Shown one piece after another: positions 42,026 to 53,300 of a stretch of DNA of 64,000 nt. The stretch is from positions 186,001 through 250,000 of the forward strand of contig NW_027167680.1 of NCBI RefSeq assembly GCF_040954835.1, written 5' to 3'. The position numbers and the translations under genes were made by a program. Position 1 is the stretch's first letter. The number at the start of each line of letters is the position of its first letter. This stretch comes from Lepisosteus oculatus (Eukaryota > Chordata > Actinopteri > Semionotiformes > Lepisosteidae). The notes below the pieces were generated by a model, which ran no database searches, was not told where the DNA came from, and saw only the letters and a list, made by a program, of their open reading frames with translations.

Positions 42026-42621
42026 GACGGTTGCCAGGCAACCGCGGGGATCCTATGGAAATCGTTATCAATTGTCTCATGGCATGTCGTTGCTGTAACG
42101 CTTCATATTTGTCGTCTTCTTCTAGCTTGAGGTTTTGAAGAATTTCATGACAGACAAGGGCTCCTTTGGGAACAAAGAAAGCCGTTGATTCTTTTCAGCA
42201 GCAGAAATACAACCCTTTAAATACAAGATGACAGAACAATGACGAAGGGCATGCTGGGAGGAACTCATGCACTACAGAGGAAAGGGGGCGGGCACGTACA
42301 GTTCACATTCAAGCCACAAGTACTCTTCTCGGATGTTGCACAAACAAATCCTAACGTCTTGAAAGCATTGCGGCATGTTTGTGTCCCACTTCCCGTGGCT
42401 GCAGGATGACTGACATGAACGGACAAACACAATCTGTGGCGTTTAGCGTGACATAGTCTTGCAGGCATCGTGCTGTCTCACTGCAATACTATACCGCTGG
42501 AGGAAACAGTCCATCTGGCCATGAAACTCATTTGAACGTCTAGCTACAGCAACTAACAATATCATGATTTATTCAGGATGTGTGGAATCAGCACGTCCCG
42601 GAGACAGCTTCCGAAATCGTG
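42026..42621. repeat. U4 copy 3 upstream flank
   Basis: Inverted copy of 19250-19850, with a Staf-like GGGCATGCTGGGAGGA at about 42246-42262 (minus-strand site). A short stretch near 42160-42200 differs from copy 2. Confidence 0.8.
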
Positions 42622-42637
42622 AGCATTCTCTGGTGGT
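42622..42637. repeat. left target-site duplication of the L1
   Basis: AGCATTCTCTGGTGGT, repeated exactly at 44231-44246. Confidence 0.92.
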
Positions 42638-44230
42638 AGGGGCGTTCAAGATGGCGCTCAGGTGGGAGGTAAAGTTTAGTGGTTGAGGATTTTTTTTTGA
42701 GTTTTTCATGACCTGAATGTTAATTTTTGCTTTTTTTGACTACAGAAAAATAAGGACTTAACACTACTTGTTTAAACTTCAGTTATAATTGAAAGAAAAA
42801 AAAACGATTTTTTTTAGGTTTAAGAATTTCGATATGAGTAACACTGGGAAAAGAAAAGAGAGTGCTGGGTCTTCGAAGGAGAAGTCTAAGAAACCTCAAT
42901 CGTATATGTATAGCACTACAAGAAAATTGATGGCAACTAAAGGGAAAAGTGAAGCAGCTGGAGGGGACGTGGAAAGAGTGCTGGAGATGCGCTCGTACGC
43001 GAGCGTTCGCAGCCCAAGTGAGACTCAGCTGCCAGAGGAAGAGCCGGAGTCCCTGCCCAGCACACCTGTGAAAACCCCGGCAGCCAAGAGAGGAAGGGGC
43101 GACCTGACGCTGGAGGAGCTCCAGACCAACATCTTCAACATGATGGCACAGAGCTTGGGTGAGCTGAAGGAAATGATTCGATCTAATACAGTCGCAATCG
43201 AAAGTCTTAAAAAGTCCATGGACTGTGTGTTTAAAGAGGTTGAAGACTTAAAGAGTGAAGTAAAAGTTCTTAAACAAGTAAATACCAAACAAGAAAAGCA
43301 TATTAAAGAACTTGAATTGAAAGTGAACGATGTAGATAGATACCGTCGATGATGGAATTTATAATTATTTGGAGTTAAAGAGGAACGTGATAAGGACCTT
43401 GTTGCAACAGTGAAGGGTATCTGTAAAAGGACCCTGCCGGACCAGGAGGACGTAATATCGACCATTGACTTTGTTCACAGGCTCGGGAGAGCGAACATGT
43501 CTGGGCAAGTGCGCCCCAGATCGATTATAATACAGTTCACCAAGAGGACGGCGAGGGACATGCTGTGGCGAGCGGCGAGGGGGAATGAGTATTTGAATGG
43601 GAACAAACTGAGGTTTGCAGAGGACCTGTCTGCCGCGGACAGGAGCACCAGGAACCAGCTGTGGCCCCAGGTTGAAGCTGCCAGAAGAGAGGGGAGGAGA
43701 GCCTACTTTGTGGGAGCGAGGGCCTTTGTGGACGGGAAGGAGATTTGCTCCCAGTGACTGCTCAGTTAATGATTATGTTTGGTTATATTTGTTATACCAG
43801 TATATACTAGTGTTTCTTTAGTGTTAGTTTGGAATGGTGTAGTTAAGTGTTAAGGACTGTTATAGTTCTGGTTCTTTGAAAAACTCAATAGTTTAGACAG
43901 TCTTAGAGTTAGTTATTTGCTTTTGTGTATGTCTTTTTCATGAATGCCAGAGGTACTCGAAATGTTGTTAAAAGAAAAACTGTGTGCTGAGTTTTATTTT
44001 TTACAGGAAACGCATGCATGTTGAAACTAAAGTTTATAAATAATTGAGAAATATTAAAGCAAGGAAAATATGATACGTGTAAAATATACAATTTGATCAC
44101 ATAATTACTTAATTACCTCTGGTAGTTAAATGCTTTTTTCTGCTGCGTTTTTTTTCTCTTGTACATGACTCTGATCCTCTTGTTGTATTTGTATTTGTAA
44201 ATTCTGTTTAATAAAAAAAAAATTAAAAAA
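42638..44230 (+). mobile_element. L1-type LINE, internally deleted
   Basis: 5' end 'aggggcgttcaagatggcgc', ORF1 at 42834-43757, then the start of ORF2 near 43935-44020 (FMNARGTRNVVKRK and FLQETHA-like words of the endonuclease N-terminus), followed directly by an A-rich 3' end with a polyadenylation-like 'aataaaa' and poly(A) to 44230. Most of ORF2 is missing. A 16-bp perfect target duplication frames it, and the empty site survives at about 52936-52955. Confidence 0.9.
42834..43757 (+). pseudogene. L1 ORF1 (RNA-binding protein), broken
   Basis: About 307 codons in one frame, with two in-frame stops near 43350-43365 where the family has RRNNLRIFG-like sequence. The N-terminus is basic and Ser-rich, a coiled coil spans about residues 95-170 (MAQSLGELKEMIR to ELELKVND), then the RRM-like part (IDFVHRLG) and the C-terminal domain (RFAEDLSAADRSTRNQLWP). 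ORF1p coats L1 RNA. Confidence 0.85.
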
Positions 44231-44246
44231 AGCATTCTCTGGTGGT
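44231..44246. repeat. right target-site duplication of the L1
   Basis: Exact repeat of 42622-42637. Confidence 0.92.
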
Positions 44247-44270
44247 GTCCTGCAGGCTTCCTGTGGGTGT

Positions 44271-44342
44271 GCGTTGGTGGTATAGTGGTGAGCATAGCTG
44301 CCTTCCAAGCAGTTGACCTGGGTTCGATTCCCGGCCAACGCA
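44271..44342 (+). tRNA. trnG-TCC: tRNA-Gly(TCC)
   Basis: 72 nt, acceptor GCGTTGG/CCAACGC fully paired, A box TGGTATAGTGGTGAGCAT, anticodon loop CTTCCAA (TCC), B box GGTTCGATTCCC, discriminator A. Intact; the best of three copies. Confidence 0.95.
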
Positions 44343-44812
44343 GTGGCGAATGTTTTCAAATGCTGTCATGAGCCTTGGATTGTGACTAGCAAAGCGAAGC
44401 CTTTTGAAAGAGCTAAAGCACTGAAAAACGGAATTGAGGGAGAATCTTACAGGGGATTCTGAGCGGTGTTTTTTCAAGCCATCTGACAAAGCCCGCCCAC
44501 TGAAAACTGCAGCAGATCGTGTAAAGACGTTCAACTTTGTAACTACTGCACGCACAGGAAGCAGAATAAATTCCTCTTTTCAAACTGTCAAAGGTTTGCT
44601 TTACGAACGCCGCAGGACATTGCACAATCTCTTTTGAACAGGGACAAACGATTTCTAATGGGGCGCAGTAAGTACTGTTACTGTCACTGCTCGATACCGA
44701 CGTTGGCCTACTATACCATGTTCAGCCACTGCTAGAAAATGTACGGCTCTAGCACCGGAGCAAACAACAGGAGGGACGATGTCGAACAGGCACACGTGTC
44801 AGACATGGAGAG
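44343..44812. repeat. tRNA-Gly 3' flank and U4-type spacer
   Basis: 44350-44470 is the inverted form of 20700-20820. 44470-44680 matches 38610-38810. No gene seen. Confidence 0.7.
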
Positions 44813-44894
44813 CAATGAGAATGGGATTCGAACCCATGACTGCAGAGCACAATGGATTAGCAGTCCATCACCTTAACCACTCAGCCACCTTGTC
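44813..44894 (-). tRNA. trnS-GCT: tRNA-Ser(GCT), degraded
   Basis: 82 nt, A box TGGCTGAGTGGTTAAGG, anticodon loop CTGCTAA (GCT), B box GGTTCGAATCCC. The acceptor stem is weak (GACAAGG against TCTCATT), so likely a pseudogene. Confidence 0.75.
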
Positions 44895-45273
44895 GACGAA
44901 ACTGGGCTGTCCGGACATGGGTTGGCGCGCTCCAGATGATCTTTTTCTTTTTTTCCCCACGTACTCGAGGGTCATTTTCCTGTTCCACATGTGATTTCAA
45001 CATTTTCCTTGGGAGATGTCAAGCCAGCAAGCCACTGCTGTGGTTCAGTGGCCAGTGTGGAGTTCAGTGGCCCTGTTGTACACAGAAAGCACATTGAGCT
45101 CCTTGGACATGAAAAGATCCAGATAAAAGCCATTTGTCATCCTTTCTCTTGGTGTCGATGTTGCTATTGTATGTAAAGGTGGCAACTTGCTCAGCGAGCA
45201 GGCGGAGCACACACCGAATGCAGATGTGTCTGAGTGGTGTGTCCAAGTGGCTGCAAAAGGACAACACTCCCGG
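44895..45273. repeat. tRNA-Ser/tRNA-Thr spacer
   Basis: Near-identical to 56342-56719 and to the complement of 14945-15322. No gene seen. Confidence 0.8.
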
Positions 45274-45328
45274 GGCGCCGTGGCTTAGTTGGTTAAAGCG
45301 CCTGTCTAGTAAACAGGAGATCCCAGCC
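45274..45328 (+). pseudogene. tRNA-Thr(AGT) pseudogene, 3' end lost
   Basis: Keeps the acceptor 5' strand, D arm and anticodon arm (CTAGTAA) but loses the T arm and 3' acceptor strand after AGGAGATCCCAG, where it joins the downstream spacer. Confidence 0.85.
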
Positions 45329-46735
45329 TACGGCTAGACTTAATTAAATGCAAGTATTCATTTCCTGTCTTTAACGCGACTTGTTTTTCTTAAAATGGAT
45401 GCAACTTGCAAAACATGAAATACAAGCCTTGCTAATCAGCGCTAGCGGCTGGTAAAAAAAAGGAGTCAGCTATTTTTTTTTCTTTAACCTTAACCCTGCT
45501 AACGGAGAAGAGTTAAACGACCGAGTCTATGCAGCTTAAACGGTGCGCAAGTCGGGTTCTTAGCTGAAAGGGTGGTAAATCACGCTCACCCCAGTCCTTA
45601 ATCTTTTAAAGAGGATACAAAATTGAACCTAGTCGCCACATCACATACATCCTGTTAAATGATAAAAAGGTAACATCTATCCTCGCTCCAGAGTAAATCT
45701 CACGTTGAGGGCATCTTTTTTTTCACTTTACCGTGAGTCGGGCTCGGCTGCACAGAGGAGAGAGCAGAGCAATGAGGTCACAGGGACAGGGGAGTCACAC
45801 GCTGGCGGTTTGAATACGCGGAAGATCACTGAGGGATCCACAGTATGTGGACCCTCCGTTCGCCATCAGTCCACACTCCGGACTCTGAATCCTGCCACCG
45901 AGTTAAGATCTCGGCGGAACCTGAGGCGCAGTTCCTTCTTAAAACGTAATCTGGTGAGCATTTCTAGAATCGCACTTGTATAGATGCAGCCTTTAATGTG
46001 TTGCTAGGTTAAAATTGATGACTTCTTGTATTTCAGTAGGCAACTGCCCTCTTGATTTTGGATTTAATTTCTTTATTACAGGGGCGCTTTTATGAAGACA
46101 GAGTCATGTTCAGGTACTTTGCTTGATGGAGGAAGCTCATTTCGGACTCTGTGATCTGCTCACCTGGAAAGGTCTGCTGTACTACTACAAGAGAGAAGTA
46201 GGGTCTGGAAGAAGGGACAATTTTATGATGCTTTGGAAGATAGTTTTTTTTTTCTTATACTGAAAATGAAAAGTAGTTGTTTCTATATGGACTCAGTCTT
46301 TGGAATTTGTATATTTATACATTTCAGTGAACCCTCAGCCATTCCTTCTGTATTGTAATTCAATTTCTCTTTTAAAATTCCTTCCCCACTTCTAGGACCT
46401 GCAGTTGCTGAACTCCACAATGGCTTCTATTGGAAAGTCTGTGACTGAGACCATTATTTATTTAGGAGCAATGAGCAATTCTTATATAAATGCAATAAAA
46501 TCATTATGCTCAAACTATGAGAGAGAATTTTAAGGATAATTTAAGAAATCAGTCTTATTCCCCTGGTGTGCAAGATGTGCCTGAATACTTTTGATCAGCT
46601 TCCTGCTCACTTCAAGAGGGCGTGTATGAAGCACGCCACGGCAGAAGAGATCAGGTGGCCTCTCAACAGGCGAGGGAGGACATGATGAATCACCTGAAGA
46701 ACGGGGTCATCGTGGATTACCACAGAATAGAGATC
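45329..46735. repeat. spacer and partial copy of the unknown gene
   Basis: Matches 56794-57720 and 20896-21680. Exon 1 (46082-46240) and exon 2 (about 46397-46453) of the unknown gene are present. The exon 3 sequence at 46560-46735 follows after a deletion and then switches into R1 at about 46736. Not coding any more. Confidence 0.7.
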
Positions 46736-47631
46736 AAAGGACACTTTGTGGGCTTGAAATACAAAGAAAATCATGTTCTATGGGACAAGATAAATACAAA
46801 ACTTAAGCTTTTATTTTAATTAGATTTATTTATAAAGCATAAGCAATCATTTATTACATTAATATATGTGAAAATAACATTTTAGTATCATACGTTTAGT
46901 ATATTTAGTCCCTAATGCTGAAAGAAATGATCATAGAACATGACATCTAACTTTACCTGCTGTGTTTTTAATCCCTATTGCTCAGTGCACGGTGAAAGCA
47001 TTGCATACATATGTCTGACAATGAGGAATGGGCCCCTGAGACAGTCATTTGCCTGTTTCACAAATGATCGTATTTTACTAGAGATTCTGTTTGGGATTCA
47101 GATGTGCATTCGGACAGCAATCCCTTTCAAGAAATGATACGTTCTGGATGAGGTCAAAGGTGCTGGAACACTGTATTTAGGATGTGTTTGCAGAGACTGT
47201 GTGTCTCCTGCTTCAACGCAGTGAGAAATAGATGTGCTCCTGTAATTCATTGGTACATGCCCAGGGCAGTAAGCAGTCTGAGGATTTATTTCCAGACGGC
47301 ATAGAGCAGTGAAGCAGTGAAGTAGTGCAACACACTGGATCATTATATTATTAGAATCTATTCTACTTAAATTATTACATTATACACAATTTGAGTTCAT
47401 TTTAAAAAGTAAAAGGTAATGAAAGGAATGCATTTTCGTAAGAAAGATAATACCGATATGCATGTGATAATCTTCCTTATATCATGTAGTGCGTCATTTG
47501 GACACTTTGTGGGATTGAAATACAAAGAAAATCATGTTCTATGGTACAAGATAAATACAAAACTTAAGCTTTTATTTTAATTAGATTTGTTTATAAAGCA
47601 TAAGCAATCATTTATTATATTAATATATGTG
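46736..47631. repeat. R1 repeat copy
   Basis: Same order as 365-1250 and 23605-24510, cut at 47631 by an LTR-type insertion; it resumes at 49105. Confidence 0.75.
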
Positions 47632-49100
47632 TGTAGCGGCGAGGCTTATTAATAAGGCAGAATTAAGTGTTCTGAGCCTTCCCAAATGAGGCCCCATTTC
47701 TCTGTTCATCTCTGTGGTGCAGCCATAGAGAGACTATTCATGCAGGGTGATTTAAGATCCTAGGACAGCTCCCAAAGGGGGATGCACTTAGCTAAGCCTG
47801 GCTATCATGATCAATGGTCATCCATTGGCGCCTATCTGTCTAGGGAGTGCCAGTTGGACATCTGGACTGCATTACTAAGTGTCAGGACTAAGTGACTCAT
47901 ATCTCACCTTGATCAATCAATCAGGGACTGGTAGGGCCGAGTAACCCACGTGGGACTCTGATGCCCATGGAACTTTCAGCCAATCAATGAGCTGAAGTTC
48001 CTCCAGGTAAAAACAGGCAACACAGAGAGCCTGTGAGATTCAGTAAGATTCAGAAGGGAGGATTCAGAGGATTCTGTGGACAATTCTAAAGGGAATTCAA
48101 AGGAGAATTCCAGGGCAGGGCGGCCCAGGAGCAGAAGGCTCCCAAGGGCAGGACATTCTCGCAGCGCGCCTCCTGACCATCCTGAGACTCAGCCCGGACA
48201 ACCACGGAACGGCCAGTGTGTCCGAGTGCCAGAACTTTCCTTTGTTCTAAGAGTCTAGAGCGGAGGTTGCCAGAGAATAACCAGAGGATCCACCCGAGGT
48301 TAGCACCAGCAGCAGGCCTCGTGAACAGGTCGGAACTGTGGACAGCTGAATCACTATTCAGAACTAGCTCTTCATCAGAAACGAACCGGTCCTCTTCCTG
48401 ACTTGCTGGGACCCACAGTCATCTTTTCTCCTGTGCACAAACTTTGCTAGTTAAAGCCCACAGTGAGCATCAGCAGCGCAGCGTCGCAAGCCGCACAGCA
48501 CAGCCTGGCACGGAGCCAGAGAGCGCGGATTGGACAGCAACAGCCTGCAACTGTTTCTTTGTGCCCGCAGGAAGATCTGAATCCCCAAAGATTGGATGAG
48601 TATTCAACTTCAATGCATTACAGCTCGAGAATTCAATTGTTATCCCAACCAGTTGATATCAATTTAATTCCTAAGAGTTATGTACTTGTTTGAGTATCTA
48701 ATGTAGAAGTTATAACCAAGTTCATTAACGAAACGGTCTTAATGAATGATATACTGAACGTATGTCCTCTTGATATGTGTAACACTTCGTAACTGACTGA
48801 ATATATATCTTTTGTATTCTGATAACCCTCTCGATAAGATCTGTTAGGTTTACATGCATATTTTATGTATTAATAAATGTATCCTCGTGTATTAGTACCT
48901 GTGTGTGCGCGTTGTTTGAGTTATGTCACATGGTTGGATTCTAAAGCCATCAAAAGAATCAACTTTGTGATTTACTGCTACAATTAATAATTATCTCAGT
49001 AAATGCCCAAACCCTACAGAACTGGTGCCTTCAGAGAGCCACTACATTTAATTTTGCTATGGCAACATTACATATTTGGCGTCCCTGAGCCGGTTTTCTT
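47632..49100 (+). mobile_element. LTR-retroelement fossil (solo LTR-like)
   Basis: A 1.47-kb insertion in R1 that begins TGTAGCGG and ends TTACA, flanked by ATGTG on both sides (the end base is ambiguous). Near the right end a segment like a primer-binding site follows an LTR-like terminus, and 'attaataaatg' near 48870 may be its polyadenylation signal. No protein-coding part is present. Family uncertain (ERV or Gypsy kin). It is younger than the R1 copy it splits. Confidence 0.55.
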
Positions 49101-49104
49101 ACAT

Positions 49105-50034
49105 GTGAAAATAACATTTTAGCATCATATTATTACATACAGGTCTCTAGCTTCAACACAGTGATATATATATATACTCAGTGATTTATTGGTACATGCC
49201 CAGGTCAATAATCAGAATGAGGATTTATTTCCAGACGGGCTACAGGTAGTGTTGTGAAATACTTCAACACACTGGATCGCAGATTTAGACCCCCTGCACT
49301 CTTACTCCTTAAAAACCAAAGAAATGAAGATATGTAGCAATCACATTGCAACAGGGCTGACAGTGACTTAATGCTTATACTAGTGGACTTCTGGTACCTT
49401 TAGGGTACGGTGTTCCCTGAAGGGCTCTCAAACCCCGCATTTCAGATGCCTAGCTGTTTCGCTGATGTGTTGCACCTCAGAATCACTTTTAAACCTTACC
49501 TCTGGTATCTTTAATCCCTATTGCTCAACGCATGGTGAAAGTATTGCATAAATGTGTCTGAAAATGAGCAATGGGCACCTGAGAGACTCATTTGCCTGTT
49601 TCACAAATGATCATATTTGACTAGAGATTCTGTTTGGGATTCAGTTGTGCATTCTGACAGCAATCGCTTTCAAAAAACGATACATTCTGGATGAGGTCAA
49701 GGTGCAGGAACACTGTATTTAGGATGTGTTTGCACTTATTCTGTGTCTCTAGCTTCAACACAGCGATATATGTATATGCTCACTGATTTTTTGGTACATG
49801 CCCAGGGCAATAATCATTATGAGGATTTATTTCCTGATGTGCTAGGGGTAGTGTGAAATACTTCAACACACTGGATCGCAGGTTTAAACCGCCTGCACTC
49901 TTACTCCTTAAAAACCAACAAATGCAGATATGTAGCAATCATATTGTAGCTGACACTCATTTGCCTGTTTCACAAATGATCATATTTTACTAGAGATTCT
50001 GTTTGGGATCCGGATGTGCATTCTGACAGCAATC
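49105..50034. repeat. R1 repeat copy, right half
   Basis: Matches 1255-1872 plus 4191-4530, without the Penelope-like element. Confidence 0.75.
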
Positions 50035-50715
50035 TCCTTATCGCGGCTTTGCCCTTCTTGCCTCTTTGGACAATATCTCCATCTTGTGGTCGTTATTGGT
50101 AATGTCTAGACAACATCTCCATCTTGTGGTCGTTGTTGGTAATGTCTTCTTATGCCCTTTTTTATTTTAATTCTCTATTAGTTGATTCTAGAATCTCTAC
50201 AATGGAGATGAAAACATCAGTTTTATAGCAGACAATATGACATTATTTATAGTCCAATTAGAAACTTATTACCCTGTTTTTAACATAATAACAAATTAAA
50301 ATTGATTAAAACTAAGTTTGGAACACCAGGGAACATAACAAATGATTTTTAGGAAAACCATGAAGTTCTCTGTGTCCAATGCCTGCAAGGGGAGAAAGCT
50401 AGAATCCTTAGATTTTTTCAAAATTTGAAAATAAACATCATATAACAACAGCTTTCATTCCTAGGAGTGAAAAATAACCATTTTTGAAGACATAGTAGTT
50501 TCTAAAACACTACAATAAAGTTAAAAACATCAGTTTTATATTACATTATTTTTAGTGAAATTAGTCATTTTTTGCACTATTTTTAATAAAATATCTAATT
50601 AAAAGTGATTAAAATTAAGTTTGGAACAACAAGGAACACAAAAAAAAAGATTTTTAGGAAAACCATGAGGTCCTCTGTGCCCGATGCCTGCAAGGGGAGA
50701 AAGCTAGAATCCTAA
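50035..50715. repeat. R2 satellite-like repeat
   Basis: Direct copy of 4545-5180, with a small duplication near 50080-50140 ('caatatctccatcttgtgg', then 'caacatctccatcttgtgg'). Confidence 0.75.
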
Positions 50716-51942
50716 AAAAAAGTTATCAATTCTAGAGCCTAAGAGGAAAACAAGACAAATGTATATCTCCAAATAATTTTATGTGCTTCAGAAGAGCCCA
50801 GGAAAGTTTTTTGCATACATGAAACCACGCCCGTTTGCACATAAGCAGACATGGTTGCACACACTACTGCATGAAAGCACACGTGCATGCGAAGTCATCC
50901 TGTTGAGCATTTGAAAAGCCGCACCACGCCGCACTTGAAATAGCTCTTACATTAGTGGTAGACGCAGGAATCGCCTTTTTATTTACGCTCTTACCAACGC
51001 GATGGAAAGCAAAACAAAGCAAAGCAGAGCAAAACAAAACGAACAAACGAAAACCCTCACGTCCTGCACTTGCATATAACGCCGTTACGTGCCCAAGCGG
51101 TATTGTACGTCATCCTAGCACTGCACCCCGGGGCGTAAGGTATATGGGAACGAGCACACGCCACGAATCGTCTCGAATCACTCCCTACAGCTGTAAGGCG
51201 CCTTGAAGCGTGCACCCCCAACATTCTTCTTTGCGCATCTGTGAAAGGTAAACTCTTGAGCAAACTCTGAACCAGCTCTAAGGAAACTAATCTGATTAGA
51301 CGTTACTTTTACTCATCTTTTTACTCTCAGTGCTGGATTGCTCAAACTCCAGCTAGGGTTAGGTTTAACATTCCCACGCTACTTAGACACTTTGTTTACG
51401 CTCAGTGCTGGATTTTGGGAACTTCAGGACGAGTGGGAATTTTCTCCTATCTGTCCATTCTGTTTTGTTTTGGAGACTCTTGGCTGCCTATGTTGTACAG
51501 TGCAGCGTGAAGGAAACATTTTCCAAAACTGTGTCAGCTCAAAAGTTGTAAGAAAACCTCTCCAGCTGCTTTAACTCTCTTCATTTTTGTCATTTAATGT
51601 GACAATCGATGTATAACTGGAGCCTCACATATGCAAATGGTGAGACTCCAGTTCGACACCCAGTTCGACACCACTTTACAGTATATGACAAAAGCATGGC
51701 AGACTGTGCCGGACCAGCTGGTAAGTTCCGCTTATTTTGACCATATTAAACATTGGAAATCTTCCCACTTGCATTTGTGACACTTGATTTTGGCTCCACC
51801 TAAGACACTCTTAAATCTTCAAACACTTTTCTCTTCTCCCGCAACACTCTTGTCTGTCGGCACTGTGTGGCAGCGTTGCAGGACAACCCATCTCACCACG
51901 GAAAGGAACCTAACAGCTTTGGTAAGAGAGGAGAAAAGGACA
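50716..51942. repeat. duplicated spacer; unoccupied transposon target
   Basis: 50716-51305 is the inverted counterpart of 53300-53910. 51106-51125 is the empty version of the 12-kb transposon site. 51320-51942 contains repeats of tRNA-Ile flank sequence ('gtgtcagctcaaaagttgta'). No gene seen. Confidence 0.7.
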
Positions 51943-52016
51943 TGGCCCGTACGGGGCTCAAACCCGCGACCTTGGCGTTATTAGCACCACGCTCTAACCA
52001 ACTGAGCTAACCGGCC
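51943..52016 (-). tRNA. trnI-AAT: tRNA-Ile(AAT)
   Basis: 74 nt; acceptor GGCCGGT with ACGGGCC, anticodon loop GCTAATAACG. The T arm CGCGGGTTTGAGCCCCG has the same TTTGAGC change as the copy at 24818, showing common descent. Confidence 0.88.
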
Positions 52017-52139
52017 TCGTGACAGTGCCCCTCTCTGTGCTGCAAAAAATCGAACTCAGGGAATTTCTTTTGTCCTTTGAATAGAAAGCCGTGTAATTCA
52101 GTGTACGGGCTTTCTCATGCAGTTTCATGGTTTCACAGC

Positions 52140-52500
52140 ATTATTCAGCTGATTTTAAATGTACCTAAAGGAGAAACATTATTGAAGACCATCAATTACC
52201 AAGAGCTTTTGTCAAAGGTTTTGGTGGTCATTTTTAATGACCACAGAGCACTATGACCTCGGTTTTACATCTCATCCAAAAGACAGCGCCCTTTTACAAC
52301 ACAGCTTCTCCGTCACTATATTGGGAGATTGGGACCCGCACAGACCTCAGGGTGAGCGCCTCCCCACTGGCCCCATTAACACCACTTCCAGCTGGAAGCT
52401 TTGTTTTTCCCTGTAGCTCACCCTCATCCAGGTACTGACCTGGCTCACACCTGCTTAGCTTCAGTGGGCTTTCAGTTGCGAGTTGCAAAAGTTGGGATGC
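52140..52500 (-). mobile_element. 5S-derived SINE
   Basis: Same position and orientation relative to the tRNAs as the copy at 25060-25430. A short deletion near its outer end removes about 40 bp compared with 25030-25080. Confidence 0.75.
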
Positions 52501-52531
52501 AAGTGATGGAGCCGTTCGCTGCAAAAGCCAC

Positions 52532-52602
52532 TGCATTGGCCAGGAATCGAAACCAAGCCTCCTGCGTGGCAGGCGAGAGTTCTAACAATGAACCACCAAT
52601 GC
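52532..52602 (-). tRNA. trnG-GCC: tRNA-Gly(GCC), weakened
   Basis: 71 nt, acceptor fully paired, anticodon loop CTGCCAC (GCC). The D arm (TTCATTGTTAG) and T stem (CTTGGTTTCGATTCCTGG) carry changes that break pairs. Possibly a pseudogene. Confidence 0.8.
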
Positions 52603-52843
52603 TCAATGCCTGTACCTTCAAAAAAGACGCTTTTTTGGTGCTGTGTGCAAAAAGCGTCGACATCTACTTCCAGCTGCAAAATGCCATCCGTGGACGCTGT
52701 GAATTTATTTATTTAGACACCGCTCAGAATCCCCTGTAAGATTCTCCTTCAATTCCGTTTTGCAGTGCTTTAGCTCTTTCAAAAGGCTTTGCTTTGCTAG
52801 TCACAATCCAAGGCTTGTGACAGCATTTGAAAACACTTGCCAC

Positions 52844-52915
52844 TGCGTTGGCCGGGAATCGAACCCGGGTCAACTGCTTGGAAGGTAGCTATGCTCACCA
52901 CTATACCACCAACAC
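52844..52915 (-). tRNA. trnG-TCC: tRNA-Gly(TCC)
   Basis: 72 nt; T arm CCGGGTTCGATTCCCGG perfect, anticodon loop CTTCCAA (TCC). One mismatch in the acceptor stem (GTGTTGG) and one in the anticodon stem. Possibly still active. Confidence 0.85.
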
Positions 52916-53300
52916 ATGCCCGGGGGAGCCCTCCAGGACACCACCAGAGAATGCTCACGATTTCAGAAGCTGTCTCCGGGACGTGCTGGTTCCACACATC
53001 CTGAATAAATCATGTTATTGTTAGTTGCTGTAGCTAGACGTTCAAATGAGTTTCATGGCCAGATGAACTGTTTCCTCAAGTGGTATAGTATTGCAGTAAG
53101 ACAGCACGATGCCTGCAAGACTATGTCACGCTAAACGCCACAGATTGTGTTTGTCCGATCGTGTCAGTCGTCCTGCAGCCACGGGAAGTGGGACACAAAC
53201 ATGCTGCAATGCTTTCAAGACATTAGGATTTGTTTGTGCAACATCCGAGAAGAGTACTTGTGGCTTGAATGTGACTGAGCAAGGTGTTTAAAGACAGAGA
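52916..53300. repeat. U4 unit with the U4 gene deleted
   Basis: 53030-53270 follows the upstream flank of U4 (as 19310-19560), then jumps to 'gactgagcaaggtg' and the 3' box GTTTAAAGACAGA at 53286-53298. The 290 bp with the Staf site and U4 itself are gone. 52936-52955 is the unoccupied L1 target. Confidence 0.8.
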
